The notes beneath the pieces were generated by a model that saw only the letters and a program-made list of their open reading frames with translations, did not search any database and was not told the DNA's origin. A DNA stretch of 64,000 nt from Novosphingobium sp. 9 (GTDB lineage Bacteria > Pseudomonadota > Alphaproteobacteria > Sphingomonadales > Sphingomonadaceae), in assembly GCF_025340265.1 (NCBI RefSeq), contig NZ_CP022707.1, forward strand, positions 62,001 to 126,000, read 5' to 3'. The translations under genes were made by a program, and so were the position numbers. Each line of letters starts with the position of its first letter. Position 1 is the stretch's first letter. Positions 10,071 through 18,928 of the stretch are shown piece by piece.

Positions 10071-11758
10071 TGGGGGCCGCGGTGACGATCGAGGGCCTGT
10101 CGCCCAACCCGTTTGCCGGCGAGGAGATGCCGCCGATCGCACCGCGGCTGCTCACCGACCTGCTCGACCACGCCGTGGAATTCCACGGCGCCTGGCCGGC
10201 GGTCGACTTCATGGGCCGACGCTGGAGCTATGCCGAAATCGGCGACCTCGCCCACCGCGCCGCACGCGGCCTTCAGGATCTGGGCGTGACCAAGGGCACC
10301 CGCGTCGGCCTGTGCCTGCCCAACACGCCGTGGTACGTGATCTGCTACTTCGCGGTCCTGCGGGTTGGCGGCGTGGTGGTGAACCTCAACCCGCTCTACA
10401 CCGCGCGTGAGATGGAGCAACTCGTCACGGATTCGCAGGCGAGCGTGGTGATCACCACCGATCTGGCACTTTCGTTGCCCAAACTGACGCCGCTGGTCGG
10501 CAAGGGCAGCTTCCATCGGGTAATCGTGTGCCCCTTCGCCGATGCCCTGCCCCGCGTAAAGGCCACTGCCTTCCGCCTGTTCAAGCGCGCCGATATCGCC
10601 ACCGTCCCACATGATCTGCGCTATGTGATGTTCGACGATCTGATCGCCCGGCATGACGATCCCGATCCGGTCGATCTGACGCCCGACGATCTGGCGGTGC
10701 TGCAATATACCGGCGGCACCACCGGTATTCCCAAGGGCGCGATGCTGAGCCATGCGAACCTGGCCGCCAATTCGGCGCAGATGATCGCGCACGTCGGCCA
10801 CATGCCCGAAAAACAGGAGCGCACGCTGGGCGTGCTGCCGATGTTCCACGTCTTCGCGCTGACAACCGTGCTCAACTATTCGGTCGATACGGCTGCCGAA
10901 ATGGTGCTGCTGCCCCGCTTCGAGATGCGCTCGTTCCTGGCGACCGCGCGCCGTACCCGGCCCACGCAGTTCTTCGGCGTGCCCACGCTCTATGCCGCGC
11001 TGAACCACCAGCCGCTGGCAGGCGCCTTCGACGATGTGCGCGTGTGCATTTCGGGCGGCGCCCCCCTGCCGCTGGAAGTGCGCCGCGCCTTCGAGGAGAA
11101 GACCGGCGTGCGCGTGGTCGAAGGATACGGCCTGTCCGAAGCCTCGCCGATCATCACCTGCAATCCGCTGGAGGGCACGGTCAAGGACAACTCCTGCGGC
11201 CCCGCCTTCCCCGGCACCGTGATCGAGATCCGCGACCCGGAGAACATGGACCGCCTGATGCCGCCGGGCGAGAAGGGCGAGGTCTGCGCGCGCGGCCCGC
11301 AGGTCATGTCCGGCTACTGGAACCGGCCCGAGGATACCGCGCAGGTCTTTGCTGCAGGTGCGCTTCGCACAGGCGATATTGGCTATCTGGACGAAGACGG
11401 GTATCTTTTCCTCGTCGATCGCATCAAGGACCTGATCCTGTGCGGCGGCTATAACGTATATCCCCGCGTGATCGAGGACGCGCTCTATGAACATCCGATG
11501 GTGGCCGAAGCCGTGGTGATCGGCATTCCGCACCCCTATCGCGGCCAGACGCCCAAGGCCTTTGTTGCACTGCACCCCGGCGATCTGCTGGAGGAGAACG
11601 AGCTGCTCGATTTCCTGCGTGACCGTCTGAACAAGATCGAGATGCCGTCTGCCATCGAATTCCGCGACAGCCTGCCCAAGACCATGGTCGGCAAGCTTTC
11701 GAAGAAGGAACTGGTCGCCGAAGAGGCCGCGCGGCGCGCCGCCGGCAACGACGCATGA
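10070..11758 (+). CDS. fadD: Long-chain fatty-acid--CoA ligase
   Basis: A 562-residue AMP-forming acyl-CoA synthetase that activates fatty acids for beta-oxidation. The P-loop-like motif Y-T-G-G-T-T-G-I-P-K-G is at residues 213-223, Y-G-L-S-E-A-S in the adenylate-binding region, and T-G-D-I-G-Y-L-D with V-D-R-I-K-D at the hinge. The C-terminal lid lysine lies in G-K-L-S-K-K. Length matches the family (about 560). It overlaps fadL by one base and merR by ATGA, forming an uptake-activation-regulation operon. Confidence 0.95.
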   Translation: MGAAVTIEGLSPNPFAGEEMPPIAPRLLTDLLDHAVEFHGAWPAVDFMGRRWSYAEIGDLAHRAARGLQDLGVTKGTRVGLCLPNTPWYVICYFAVLRVGGVVVNLNPLYTAREMEQLVTDSQASVVITTDLALSLPKLTPLVGKGSFHRVIVCPFADALPRVKATAFRLFKRADIATVPHDLRYVMFDDLIARHDDPDPVDLTPDDLAVLQYTGGTTGIPKGAMLSHANLAANSAQMIAHVGHMPEKQERTLGVLPMFHVFALTTVLNYSVDTAAEMVLLPRFEMRSFLATARRTRPTQFFGVPTLYAALNHQPLAGAFDDVRVCISGGAPLPLEVRRAFEEKTGVRVVEGYGLSEASPIITCNPLEGTVKDNSCGPAFPGTVIEIRDPENMDRLMPPGEKGEVCARGPQVMSGYWNRPEDTAQVFAAGALRTGDIGYLDEDGYLFLVDRIKDLILCGGYNVYPRVIEDALYEHPMVAEAVVIGIPHPYRGQTPKAFVALHPGDLLEENELLDFLRDRLNKIEMPSAIEFRDSLPKTMVGKLSKKELVAEEAARRAAGNDA

Positions 11759-12201
11759 CGCAGGCACTGGCGCGCGACGATGGCGCGCGGCAGGCGGCAA
11801 CTCCGCCTGCAGACGAGATGTTCGGGATTCAGGAAGCCGCCGTGCAGTTGGGCGTCACCATGCGCACCTTGCGCTTCTACGAGGACAAGGGCCTGATCGC
11901 CCCGCAACGGGCCGGGACCACGCGCATCTATTCCCGGCGCGAGATCGGCCGGATGCAGCTGATCCTGCGCGGCAAGCGGCTGGGCTTCTCGATCCGCGAG
12001 ATCAAGGAATTCCTCGACCTTTACGACGTCGATCCCGAGCATCAGGAGCAGGTGCGCGCGCTGCTGTCCCGCGTCAGCCAGCGCATGGACGAACTGCGCC
12101 GCCAGAAGCACGCGCTGGAACAGACGCTGGAGGAACTCGCGCTGATCGAGCAGCAGGCGCGTGACTGGCTGGGCGATCAGCCGGAGGGCAAGAAGGCATG
12201 A
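11755..12201 (+). CDS. MerR-family transcriptional regulator
   Basis: A 148-residue regulator with the N-terminal MerR winged helix-turn-helix (F-G-I-Q-E-A-A-V-Q-L-G-V-T-M-R-T-L-R-F-Y, then E-D-K-G-L-I-A-P), followed by a dimerisation coiled coil rich in Glu, Gln and Arg. No cysteine metal-binding loop is seen, so a metal sensor is unlikely. It sits between fadD and tesB with ATGA overlaps on both sides, so it probably controls this island, as MerR-type regulators of the LiuR class do for acyl-CoA degradation genes (inference). Confidence 0.9.
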   Translation: MTQALARDDGARQAATPPADEMFGIQEAAVQLGVTMRTLRFYEDKGLIAPQRAGTTRIYSRREIGRMQLILRGKRLGFSIREIKEFLDLYDVDPEHQEQVRALLSRVSQRMDELRRQKHALEQTLEELALIEQQARDWLGDQPEGKKA

Positions 12202-13064
12202 CCGATACCGACATCCTGCGCGCCCGTCCGGCGGACCTTGCCGCGTTCCTGGAAGTCGAGCCGATCGACACCGACCTGTTCCGCGCGCCCGCGCTACCCG
12301 GCCCTGCCGCCCGCATCTTCGGCGGTCAGGTCGTGGCACAGGCGCTTGCCGCAGCGGGGCACGATCTCGACGGCTCGCGCCCGGCGCATTCGCTCCACGC
12401 CTATTTCCTGCGCGCAGGCGACACCGCCCGCCCGGTGATCTTCCGCGTGCTGCGCGACATGGACGGTGGCAGTTTCACCCATCGCCGGGTGGTCGCAACG
12501 CAGGGCGGGGTGCCGATCCTGAACCTTGCCGCCTCGTTCCATCGGTCCGAACCCGGCTTCGCGCATCAGCTTGACACGCCGCGCGTACCGTCGCCCGAAA
12601 AGTGCCCTTCGCTCGCGGAGGCGCTGGCTGCCGTGGGGCGCTCAATGCCTGCCAGTCTCGTCGATCGCCTCGCCGCCTTCGAGATGCGCCCCTGCCCTCC
12701 GTGCGAGCCGGTCGGCGGCATTCCCGCCCAACGCACCTGGCTGCGCCTCGCCTCGCCGCTTGGCGCCTCCCCCGCCATGGCGCGGGTCCTGCTGGCCTAT
12801 GCCAGCGACTTTGCACTGCTGGGCACGTCCGTGCTGCCGCATGGCGTCACCCTGTTCACGCCCGACATGCAGTTCGCCAGCCTCGATCACGCAGTGTGGT
12901 TCCACGAGACGCCCCCGCTCGACGACTGGGTGCTCTACGCGATGGAAAGCCCGCAGGCCGGACACGCCCGCGGCTTCACCCGCGGCTCGGTTTTCACCCG
13001 CGAAGGCCAGCTGATCGCCAGCGTGACGCAGGAAGGCCTGATCCGTCGCAAGACGCGGGGCTAG
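12198..13064 (+). CDS. tesB: Acyl-CoA thioesterase II
   Basis: A 288-residue double-hotdog thioesterase that hydrolyses acyl-CoA to free acid and CoA. The N-terminal half has A-R-I-F-G-G-Q-V-V-A-Q-A and F-L-R-A-G-D. The C-terminal half has S-L-D-H-A-V-W-F-H (catalytic Asp) and S-V-F-T-R-E-G with S-V-T-Q-E-G (Ser/Thr and Gln of the TesB triad). Length equals the E. coli enzyme. Last gene of the fadL-fadD-merR-tesB set; it could relieve CoA trapping when beta-oxidation overflows (inference). Confidence 0.93.
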   Translation: MTDTDILRARPADLAAFLEVEPIDTDLFRAPALPGPAARIFGGQVVAQALAAAGHDLDGSRPAHSLHAYFLRAGDTARPVIFRVLRDMDGGSFTHRRVVATQGGVPILNLAASFHRSEPGFAHQLDTPRVPSPEKCPSLAEALAAVGRSMPASLVDRLAAFEMRPCPPCEPVGGIPAQRTWLRLASPLGASPAMARVLLAYASDFALLGTSVLPHGVTLFTPDMQFASLDHAVWFHETPPLDDWVLYAMESPQAGHARGFTRGSVFTREGQLIASVTQEGLIRRKTRG

Positions 13065-13160
13065 GGGCAACATTCCATGGCAAGACTGGAGTGGCTGTGT
13101 TCGTCATTTCGGACAGGCGAGAGCGCGTAGGTCTGCACGCGCCCTGTTGCGGACGTATCC

Positions 13161-13263
13161 TCTCTCCTCTTCAGGGGAGAGATACGAAGGCTTGGCAGCT
13201 TGCTGACTAGCCGGAGTTGAGAGGGGTTAGGCCGCGGCTCCCCTCTCCCCTGAAGGGAGAGGG
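13161..13263. repeat. Paired inverted hairpin element after tesB
   Basis: Two short hairpins of the same core in opposite orientation: 13161-13182 (arms TCTCTCC and GGAGAGA) and 13241-13263 (a perfect 9-base arm CCCTCTCCC around CTGAA). They lie in the 232-base gap between the convergent tesB and sirtuin genes and could act as a bidirectional mRNA end or as a REP-like repeat. Nothing else is seen in this gap. Confidence 0.6.
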
Positions 13264-13296
13264 CTATGCAATGCCCCATCCTTACGACGCGGCTCC

Positions 13297-14001
13297 CTAA
13301 AGCCCCGCCAGCAGTTCCTCCACCCATGCAGGCACTTGCCTGCCCGCCGGGCCGTGGCGGGCCTCGTCGAACCAGTGGGTGCCTTGCGAGGGCTCCAGAT
13401 TGATCTCCAGCGTTTCGGCGCCGATCTCGCGCGCCAGACGCACGAAGCCTGCCGCCGGATAGACCGCGCCCGACGTGCCGATCGAGACGAACAGGTCCGC
13501 CCGGTCGAGCGCGGCGTGGATTTCCTCCATGCGATAGGGAATCTCGCCGAACCACACGATGTCCGGGCGCAGCGACGGTTCGTCGCACGAGGGGCACGGC
13601 GGACGGTCGAGCAATGGCCCGGTCCACCCCATCCGCTCGCCGCAGGCCGTACACCAGGCCGAAAGATGCTCGCCGTGCATGTGCATCACGTTGTGCGATC
13701 CGGCGCGCTCATGCAGATCGTCGACGTTCTGCGTCACCACCGTCACTTCGCCCGGCCACAGCTGCTCCAGCCGGGCGAGCGCGGCATGCGCGGGGTTGGG
13801 TTCCCTGGTCTGGATCGCGGCACGGCGCATGTCGTAGAAGCGCAGCACCAGATCGGGATCGCGCGCGAAGGCCTCGGGCGTCGCCACGTCCTCGACGCGG
13901 TGCTGCTCCCATAGGCCACCTCCCCCGCGGAAGGTGTCGATGCCGCTTTCGGCGGAGATCCCTGCGCCGGTCAGGATCAGGATGTTGCGGTGTGCTGCCA
14001 T
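13297..14001 (-). CDS. cobB: NAD-dependent protein deacylase (sirtuin, CobB type)
   Basis: A 234-residue sirtuin. The Rossmann motif G-A-G-I-S-A-E-S-G-I is at the N-terminus, T-Q-N-V-D-D-L-H and H-M-H-G-E carry the catalytic His, and two Cys pairs (C-T-A-C and C-P-S-C) form the zinc site. F-Y-D-M-R-R supplies the Tyr/Arg pair that in SIRT5 and E. coli CobB recognises succinyl-lysine, so desuccinylase activity is likely besides deacetylation. The start is ambiguous between 14001 and 14010; neither has a strong ribosome site. It is divergent from dapB with about 36 bases between starts. Confidence 0.9.
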   Translation of the reverse strand: MAAHRNILILTGAGISAESGIDTFRGGGGLWEQHRVEDVATPEAFARDPDLVLRFYDMRRAAIQTREPNPAHAALARLEQLWPGEVTVVTQNVDDLHERAGSHNVMHMHGEHLSAWCTACGERMGWTGPLLDRPPCPSCDEPSLRPDIVWFGEIPYRMEEIHAALDRADLFVSIGTSGAVYPAAGFVRLAREIGAETLEINLEPSQGTHWFDEARHGPAGRQVPAWVEELLAGL

Positions 14002-14037
14002 CGCCGCCATGAGACCAGCGATTGCAGGAGACGGCAA

Positions 14038-14766
14038 GTGGCACGATTCGGAATACTGGGCAGCAAGGGGCGCATGGGACAGGCGATCGAACTCGCACTG
14101 GCAGATGTGGGCGAGGACTTCGCAGGCGGCGCCGGGCGGGGCGACGATGTGACGGTGCTCGCAAAAGCCTCGGATTTGCTGATCGACTTCTCCAGCCCCG
14201 AAGCGCTCGAAGCCAATCTCGATGCCGCGATGGCTGCGGGCGTGCCGATCCTCATCGGCACCACCGGCCTTGAGGAACGCCACCACTGGCTGATCGATCA
14301 GGCCGCGCAGGAAATTCCCGTGCTCCAGACCGGCAACACCTCGCTCGGCGTCACCCTGCTGGCGCATCTGGTGCGCGAGGCCGCCGCGCGGCTGGGCGAG
14401 GACTGGGATATCGAGATCGTCGAGAGCCACCACCGCATGAAGGTGGACGCGCCCTCCGGCACCGCGCTGCTGCTGGGCGAGGCCGCCGCCAAGGGCCGCG
14501 CCGTTTCGCTGGCGGATGCCTCGGTGCGCGGGCGGGACGGTATCACCGGCAAGCGCGAGGCGGGCACCATCGGCTTCGCGGCGCTGCGCGGCGGCACCGT
14601 GGCGGGCGATCACACCGTGCATTTCCTCGGCGATAACGAGCGCCTTGCCCTCTCGCACATGGCCGAGAACCGCTCGATCTTCGCAAAGGGTGCGGTTCGC
14701 GGGGGCCAGTGGCTGCTGGGCAAGGCGCCCGGTCGCTACACCATGCCCGAGGTCTTGGGGCTTTGA
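14038..14766 (+). CDS. dapB: 4-hydroxy-tetrahydrodipicolinate reductase
   Basis: A 242-residue NAD(P)H-dependent reductase of the lysine/diaminopimelate pathway. G-S-K-G-R-M-G-Q is the N-terminal nucleotide-binding loop, G-T-T-G precedes the hinge, and E-S-H-H-R-M-K-V-D-A-P-S-G-T-A holds the catalytic His-His and Lys. The GTG at 14038 is chosen because AGGAG lies seven to eleven bases upstream and because it removes a non-homologous leader. It is shorter than E. coli DapB (273). Its stop overlaps the nth start. Confidence 0.95.
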   Translation: MARFGILGSKGRMGQAIELALADVGEDFAGGAGRGDDVTVLAKASDLLIDFSSPEALEANLDAAMAAGVPILIGTTGLEERHHWLIDQAAQEIPVLQTGNTSLGVTLLAHLVREAAARLGEDWDIEIVESHHRMKVDAPSGTALLLGEAAAKGRAVSLADASVRGRDGITGKREAGTIGFAALRGGTVAGDHTVHFLGDNERLALSHMAENRSIFAKGAVRGGQWLLGKAPGRYTMPEVLGL

Positions 14767-15422
14767 AGAAGGCCGAGATCTTCGAATTCTTCCGCCGCCT
14801 CGCCGAGCTTAACCCCTCGCCCGAGACCGAGCTGGAATTCGGCAACACCTACCAGTTGCTGGTCGCCGTCACGCTCTCTGCGCAGGCGACCGACGTGGGC
14901 GTCAACAAGGCCACCCGTGCACTGTTTCGCGAGGTGAAGACGCCGCAGCAGATGGTCGATCTGGGCGAAGAGGGCCTCAAAGAGCACATCAAGACGATCG
15001 GCCTGTTCAACACCAAGGCCAGGAACGTCATCGCGCTCTCACAGATCCTCGTCGATCGCTACGGCGGCGAAGTGCCCGAGGACCGCGATGCCATGGTCGG
15101 CCTGCCCGGCGTCGGGCGCAAGACCGCCAACGTGGTGATGAACTGCGCCTTCGGGGCTGAGACCTTCGCGGTCGACACCCATATCTTCCGCGTCGGCAAC
15201 CGCACCGGCCTCGCGAAGGGCAAGAACGTGCTGGAGGTCGAGAAGAAGCTGGAAAAGAACGTGCCCCAGCCCTTCCGGGTCGGCGCACACCACTGGCTGA
15301 TTCTCCACGGTCGCTACATCTGCAAGGCGCGAAAGCCCGAATGCTGGCGCTGCCCGGTGGACGACCTGTGCAGCTTCAAGCCCAAGAGCGAAGCGCCGAA
15401 GGTGCGGGCTGCGGCAGCTTGA
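14763..15422 (+). CDS. nth: Endonuclease III
   Basis: A 219-residue base-excision repair glycosylase/AP lyase removing oxidised pyrimidines. The helix-hairpin-helix L-P-G-V-G-R-K contains catalytic Lys120 and V-D-T-H-I-F-R holds Asp138, matching the E. coli numbering exactly. The 4Fe-4S loop is complete as C-x6-C-x2-C-x5-C. The start is a TTG at 14763 overlapping the dapB stop; no in-frame ATG gives a family-like N-terminus. Downstream lies a repeat-bearing gap. Confidence 0.95.
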   Translation: MKKAEIFEFFRRLAELNPSPETELEFGNTYQLLVAVTLSAQATDVGVNKATRALFREVKTPQQMVDLGEEGLKEHIKTIGLFNTKARNVIALSQILVDRYGGEVPEDRDAMVGLPGVGRKTANVVMNCAFGAETFAVDTHIFRVGNRTGLAKGKNVLEVEKKLEKNVPQPFRVGAHHWLILHGRYICKARKPECWRCPVDDLCSFKPKSEAPKVRAAAA

Positions 15423-15547
15423 GGTTTGAAAGTTAGGGGAAGGAATACGCAGGGGAGCAGAGCCCCCCTGCACCCCCTGAACGTCTCCCGACGATAGGGT
15501 ATTGCCAAGGCTAGGCCGCTACCGCTGACTATAACTTACCCCCCTCA

Positions 15548-15656
15548 CTTCGTCATTCCCGCGAAGGCGGGAATCCAGAATGCGCAGCGCCAGTCTCAAG
15601 ACGCTCCGCGAACCGAAATGTCGAACTGGATTCCCGCCTTCGCGGGAATGACGAAG
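15548..15656. repeat. Inverted pair of the CGTCATTCCCGC repeat
   Basis: The gap 15423-15739 (317 bases) has no gene. It holds a perfect inverted pair: the unit at 15548-15577 (CTTCGTCATTCCCGCGAAGG continuing to GCGGGAATCCAG) and its reverse complement at 15626-15656, about 48 bases apart. Each unit is itself a hairpin with arms ATTCCCGC and GCGGGAAT. Relatives occur at 26624-26650 and 52961-53059. The core resembles the dRS3-type ATTCCC-N8-GGGAAT repeat described in Neisseria; common ancestry is not shown here. Confidence 0.85.
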
Positions 15657-15739
15657 GTGTGTGTATAAGCGACACTCGCGCCGGAAGACGTAACGGGGTC
15701 CGGGCCCCAAGGCCCCGGCATCATCCTTCTATCTGAGCC

Positions 15740-17059
15740 TTACGCCTCAACCTGAGCCGGATCGACGTTCAACCCCTTGCGTCCCTCGGAAGCCGAGTGA
15801 TGCGGCGAATGGCGATCCTCCGGCGTATCGTCCACCGACGGCTGGAGCATCCCTTCCGAGCGCGTGATCACTGCCGTCGCCACCGCGTTGCCGACGACAT
15901 TGGTGGCCGAACGGCCCATGTCGAGGAAGGTGTCGATACCCAGCAGCAGGGCGATGCCTTCCACCGGCAGGCCGAACTGGGTCAGCGTCGCGGCAATCAC
16001 CACCAGACTGGCGCGCGGCACTCCGGCGATGCCCTTGGAGCTGACCATCAGCGTCAGCAGCATCATGATCTGGTGCTCGATCGAGACGTGGATGCCATAG
16101 GCCTGCGCGATGAACATCGTCGCGAAGGTCATGTAGATCATTGAGCCGTCGAGGTTGAAGCTGTAGCCCAGCGGCAGGATGAAGCCCGAGATGCGGCGCG
16201 GCACGCCGAAACGGTCGAGCTGCTCGAACAGCTTGGGCAGGCCCGCTTCGGACGAGGCGGTGGAGAACGTCAGCAGCAGCGGCTCGCGGATATAGCGGGC
16301 CAGCGTGAAGATGCGCCGCCCCAGGAACAGCGCGCCGATGCCGAACAGGATCACCCACAGCAGGCCCATGCTGAAGTAGAACTCGCTCATCAGTACGCCA
16401 TAGGTCACGACAATGCCGAGGCCCTTGGTGGCGATCACGCTGGTCAGCGCGCCGAACACCGCGAAGGGCGCGAAGCGCATCACATAGTCGGTGATCTGGA
16501 GCATGAGGTCAGCCAGCGCCTCGGTACCCTCGACTATGATCTTGCCCTTCTCGCCGATGGCGGTGAGCGCGACGCCGACGAAGACCGAGAACACCAGGAT
16601 CTGCAGGATATTGTTGTTCGCCATCGCGTCGAACGCGCTGGTCGGGAAGATTTCCAGCACGAAGTGGCGGAACGACAGCTCGCCGGTCGACAGCGAGCCG
16701 AGGTCGCCGGTGGGCTGGAGGCCGACGCCGACGCCCGGCTGGAACAGGTTGACGAGGATCAGGCCCAGCGCCAGCGACATCAGGCTGGCCGAGATGAACC
16801 AGCCCAGCGCCTTGCCGCCGATCCGGCCGAGCGCCGTGCTGTCACCCATATTGGCGATGCCAGTGACGATCGTCGCGAACACCAGCGGCGCGATGATCAT
16901 CTTGATAAGCTTCAGGAAAACGTCGGGCAGCAACTTGAAGTAGTCGGCGATCTTCGCAAGCGACGGATCGGCAGGCGTCAGCGTGGTGTTGAGCAGCCAG
17001 CCGACCACGATGCCGAGCACCATGCCGATGATGATGAAAAGTGTAAGACGCTTACCCAA
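15740..17059 (-). CDS. Dicarboxylate/amino acid:cation symporter
   Basis: A 439-residue inner-membrane transporter of the DAACS/SDF family (GltP, DctA). Hydrophobic segments span most of the protein. Signature pieces are the hairpin tip S-S-K-G-I-A-G-V-P, N-L-D-G-S-M-I-Y-M-T and D-T-F-L-D-M-G-R-S-A-T-N-V-V-G-N with the Asp and Arg/Asn residues that bind substrate and cation. The start is a TTG at 17059 with GGGG seven bases upstream. Whether glutamate, aspartate or C4-dicarboxylates are moved cannot be read from sequence. It is monocistronic as far as can be seen; the next 163 bases carry no gene. Confidence 0.92.
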   Translation of the reverse strand: MGKRLTLFIIIGMVLGIVVGWLLNTTLTPADPSLAKIADYFKLLPDVFLKLIKMIIAPLVFATIVTGIANMGDSTALGRIGGKALGWFISASLMSLALGLILVNLFQPGVGVGLQPTGDLGSLSTGELSFRHFVLEIFPTSAFDAMANNNILQILVFSVFVGVALTAIGEKGKIIVEGTEALADLMLQITDYVMRFAPFAVFGALTSVIATKGLGIVVTYGVLMSEFYFSMGLLWVILFGIGALFLGRRIFTLARYIREPLLLTFSTASSEAGLPKLFEQLDRFGVPRRISGFILPLGYSFNLDGSMIYMTFATMFIAQAYGIHVSIEHQIMMLLTLMVSSKGIAGVPRASLVVIAATLTQFGLPVEGIALLLGIDTFLDMGRSATNVVGNAVATAVITRSEGMLQPSVDDTPEDRHSPHHSASEGRKGLNVDPAQVEA

Positions 17060-17222
17060 GTTGCGACCCCCGCAATAATGTTGCGCACGATGGTAACAGC
17101 GCGATTCCCGCGCCGCAATGCCCGATACGTGCCTTCGCCCCCGCGAGGCTATGCCGCGAGGGTCTTCGTGTAACTTGCCTTAACGATCAGGACGCGCCGA
17201 TCCGCTACCCTGCAACGCTTTG

Positions 17223-18407
17223 TTACAGGCTTTCAGGAGCCGCCAGCGCGGCCAGCGTCACGCGGCGGTAGATGCGCACCAAGGCTTCGAGATCGGGGAC
17301 GGCCACGGCCTCGTCGCGCTTGTGCATCGTCGCGTTGCACAGGCCGAATTCGATCACCGGCGCCACATCCTTGAGGAAGCGCGCATCGGACGTGCCGCCG
17401 CTGGTGGAGAGTTCCGGCTCGATCCCGGTCTCGGCGCGGATCGCGTCGGCCAGCAGGGCGGAAAACTCGCCCGGTTCGGTCAGGAACGCCTCGCCCGAGA
17501 TCAGCGGACGCGCGGTACCGCCATGGCGCTCGGCGATCTCGCTGACCAGTGCAGAGAGGCTGGCGCCGGTATGGGTATCGTTGAAGCGGATCGAGATACG
17601 TGCCGAGGCTTTCGCCGGGATCACGTTGTGCGCCGGGTTGCCGACGGTGAGGTCGGTCACTTCGAGGTTGGATGCCTGGAACCAGTCGGTCCCGGTGTCG
17701 AGCACCAGCCCCTTCAGCTCGGTGAGCATCGCCATCAGCTTGGTGATCGGGTTATCGGCCAGATGCGGGTAGGCGACGTGGCCCTGCACGCCCTCGACAT
17801 CGAGGAAGATATTGACCGAACCGCGGCGCCCGATCTTCATCATGTCGCCCAGACGATGCACCGAGGTTGGCTCGCCCACGAGAATGAGATCGGGGAATGT
17901 CTCGATCGCGCGCATGTGGTCGATCAGCGCGCGGGTGCCGTGGACGGCGGGGCCTTCCTCGTCGCCGGTGATGATGAAGCTGACCGTGCCCGCGTCCGCC
18001 GGGATCGTCGCCACGGCCGCTGCCATCGCCGCGATCGAGCCTTTCATGTCGACTGCACCGCGACCGTAAAGCAGATCGCCGCGCACTTCGGGGGCGAAGG
18101 CCTCGCTGGTCCAGCCCTCGCCCGGCGGCACCACGTCGAGGTGGCCGGCAAAGGCGAAGTGGCGCGAACCTTCGGGACCGCGGCGGATCGCGAACATGTT
18201 CTCGACCGGGCCGTCCGGCGCTTCTCCCGCCACGAAGCGATGGACCTCGAAGCCAAGCGGCGCGAGCTGCTTCTCGAACACGTCGAACACCTTGCCGGTG
18301 GCAGGCGTGACGCTTTCGCAAGCCATCAGGTCATGGGCGAGGCGGATCACCTCGGCGGCGTCGGGGCTTGAGGCGGACAGCGTGATCTGGGACATGTCCT
18401 GCGCCAT
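17223..18407 (-). CDS. dapE: Succinyl-diaminopimelate desuccinylase
   Basis: An M20 metallopeptidase-fold enzyme (about 394 residues) of the diaminopimelate pathway. Zinc and catalytic motifs are in order: G-H-L-D-V-V-P-P-G (His, Asp), Y-G-R-G-A-V-D-M-K-G (bridging Asp), D-E-E-G (catalytic and metal Glu), and S-T-S-G-G-T-S-D-A-R near the C-terminus. The start is either 18407 or the ATG at 18395; the ribosome site is weak for both. It complements dapB in the same window, though they are not in one operon. It is divergent from a cupin gene. Confidence 0.93.
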   Translation of the reverse strand: MAQDMSQITLSASSPDAAEVIRLAHDLMACESVTPATGKVFDVFEKQLAPLGFEVHRFVAGEAPDGPVENMFAIRRGPEGSRHFAFAGHLDVVPPGEGWTSEAFAPEVRGDLLYGRGAVDMKGSIAAMAAAVATIPADAGTVSFIITGDEEGPAVHGTRALIDHMRAIETFPDLILVGEPTSVHRLGDMMKIGRRGSVNIFLDVEGVQGHVAYPHLADNPITKLMAMLTELKGLVLDTGTDWFQASNLEVTDLTVGNPAHNVIPAKASARISIRFNDTHTGASLSALVSEIAERHGGTARPLISGEAFLTEPGEFSALLADAIRAETGIEPELSTSGGTSDARFLKDVAPVIEFGLCNATMHKRDEAVAVPDLEALVRIYRRVTLAALAAPESL

Positions 18408-18456
18408 CGCACAGCGACCGGCCAATGACCATAGCCCATCAGGACATAACAGAGCG

Positions 18457-18912
18457 ATGCCCCGGATCGATATCGACGCCCTCGCCCCCTCGAACGCCAC
18501 AGGCTATCCCGCGCCCTACGATGCGCAGGTCGAAGGTCGCTGGTGGAAGCGCCTCGCCCCTGCGGGCGGCCTCACCCACATGGGCGCGAGCCATGTCGTG
18601 CTCAAACCCGGCGCGTGGTCCAGCCAGCGCCACTGGCACCGGGGCGAGGACGAGCTGCTGGTGATGATCGCAGGCCAAGCGGTGCTGATCGAGGATGGCA
18701 CCCGTACCATGATTCGTCCCGGCGACGTCTGCGCCTGGCCCGCCGATGTCGAGGACGGGCATCATCTGATCAACGAGAGCGAGGCCGACTGCGTCTTCGT
18801 GGCGATCAGCGCGGGCACCGATCGCGGCGGCGAATATCCCGACCTCGACATGATCTGGAACGAGCGCGGCTACTGCCACCGCGACGGCACGGCCTATCCG
18901 GCGAAGGAATAG
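18457..18912 (+). CDS. Cupin-domain protein
   Basis: A 151-residue single-cupin protein. The first cupin motif is recognisable as H-W-H-R-G-E-D-E-L-L (His, His, Glu metal ligands) and the second as P-G-D-V-C-A-W-P-A-D-x2-D-G-H-H with the fourth His ligand. No substrate can be assigned. The start at 18457 gives a family-like N-terminus; the in-frame extension upstream is the dapE shadow. Its end converges on the S1/P1 nuclease gene. Confidence 0.85.
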   Translation: MPRIDIDALAPSNATGYPAPYDAQVEGRWWKRLAPAGGLTHMGASHVVLKPGAWSSQRHWHRGEDELLVMIAGQAVLIEDGTRTMIRPGDVCAWPADVEDGHHLINESEADCVFVAISAGTDRGGEYPDLDMIWNERGYCHRDGTAYPAKE

Positions 18913-18928
18913 GCCGCGCGCCTATCCT

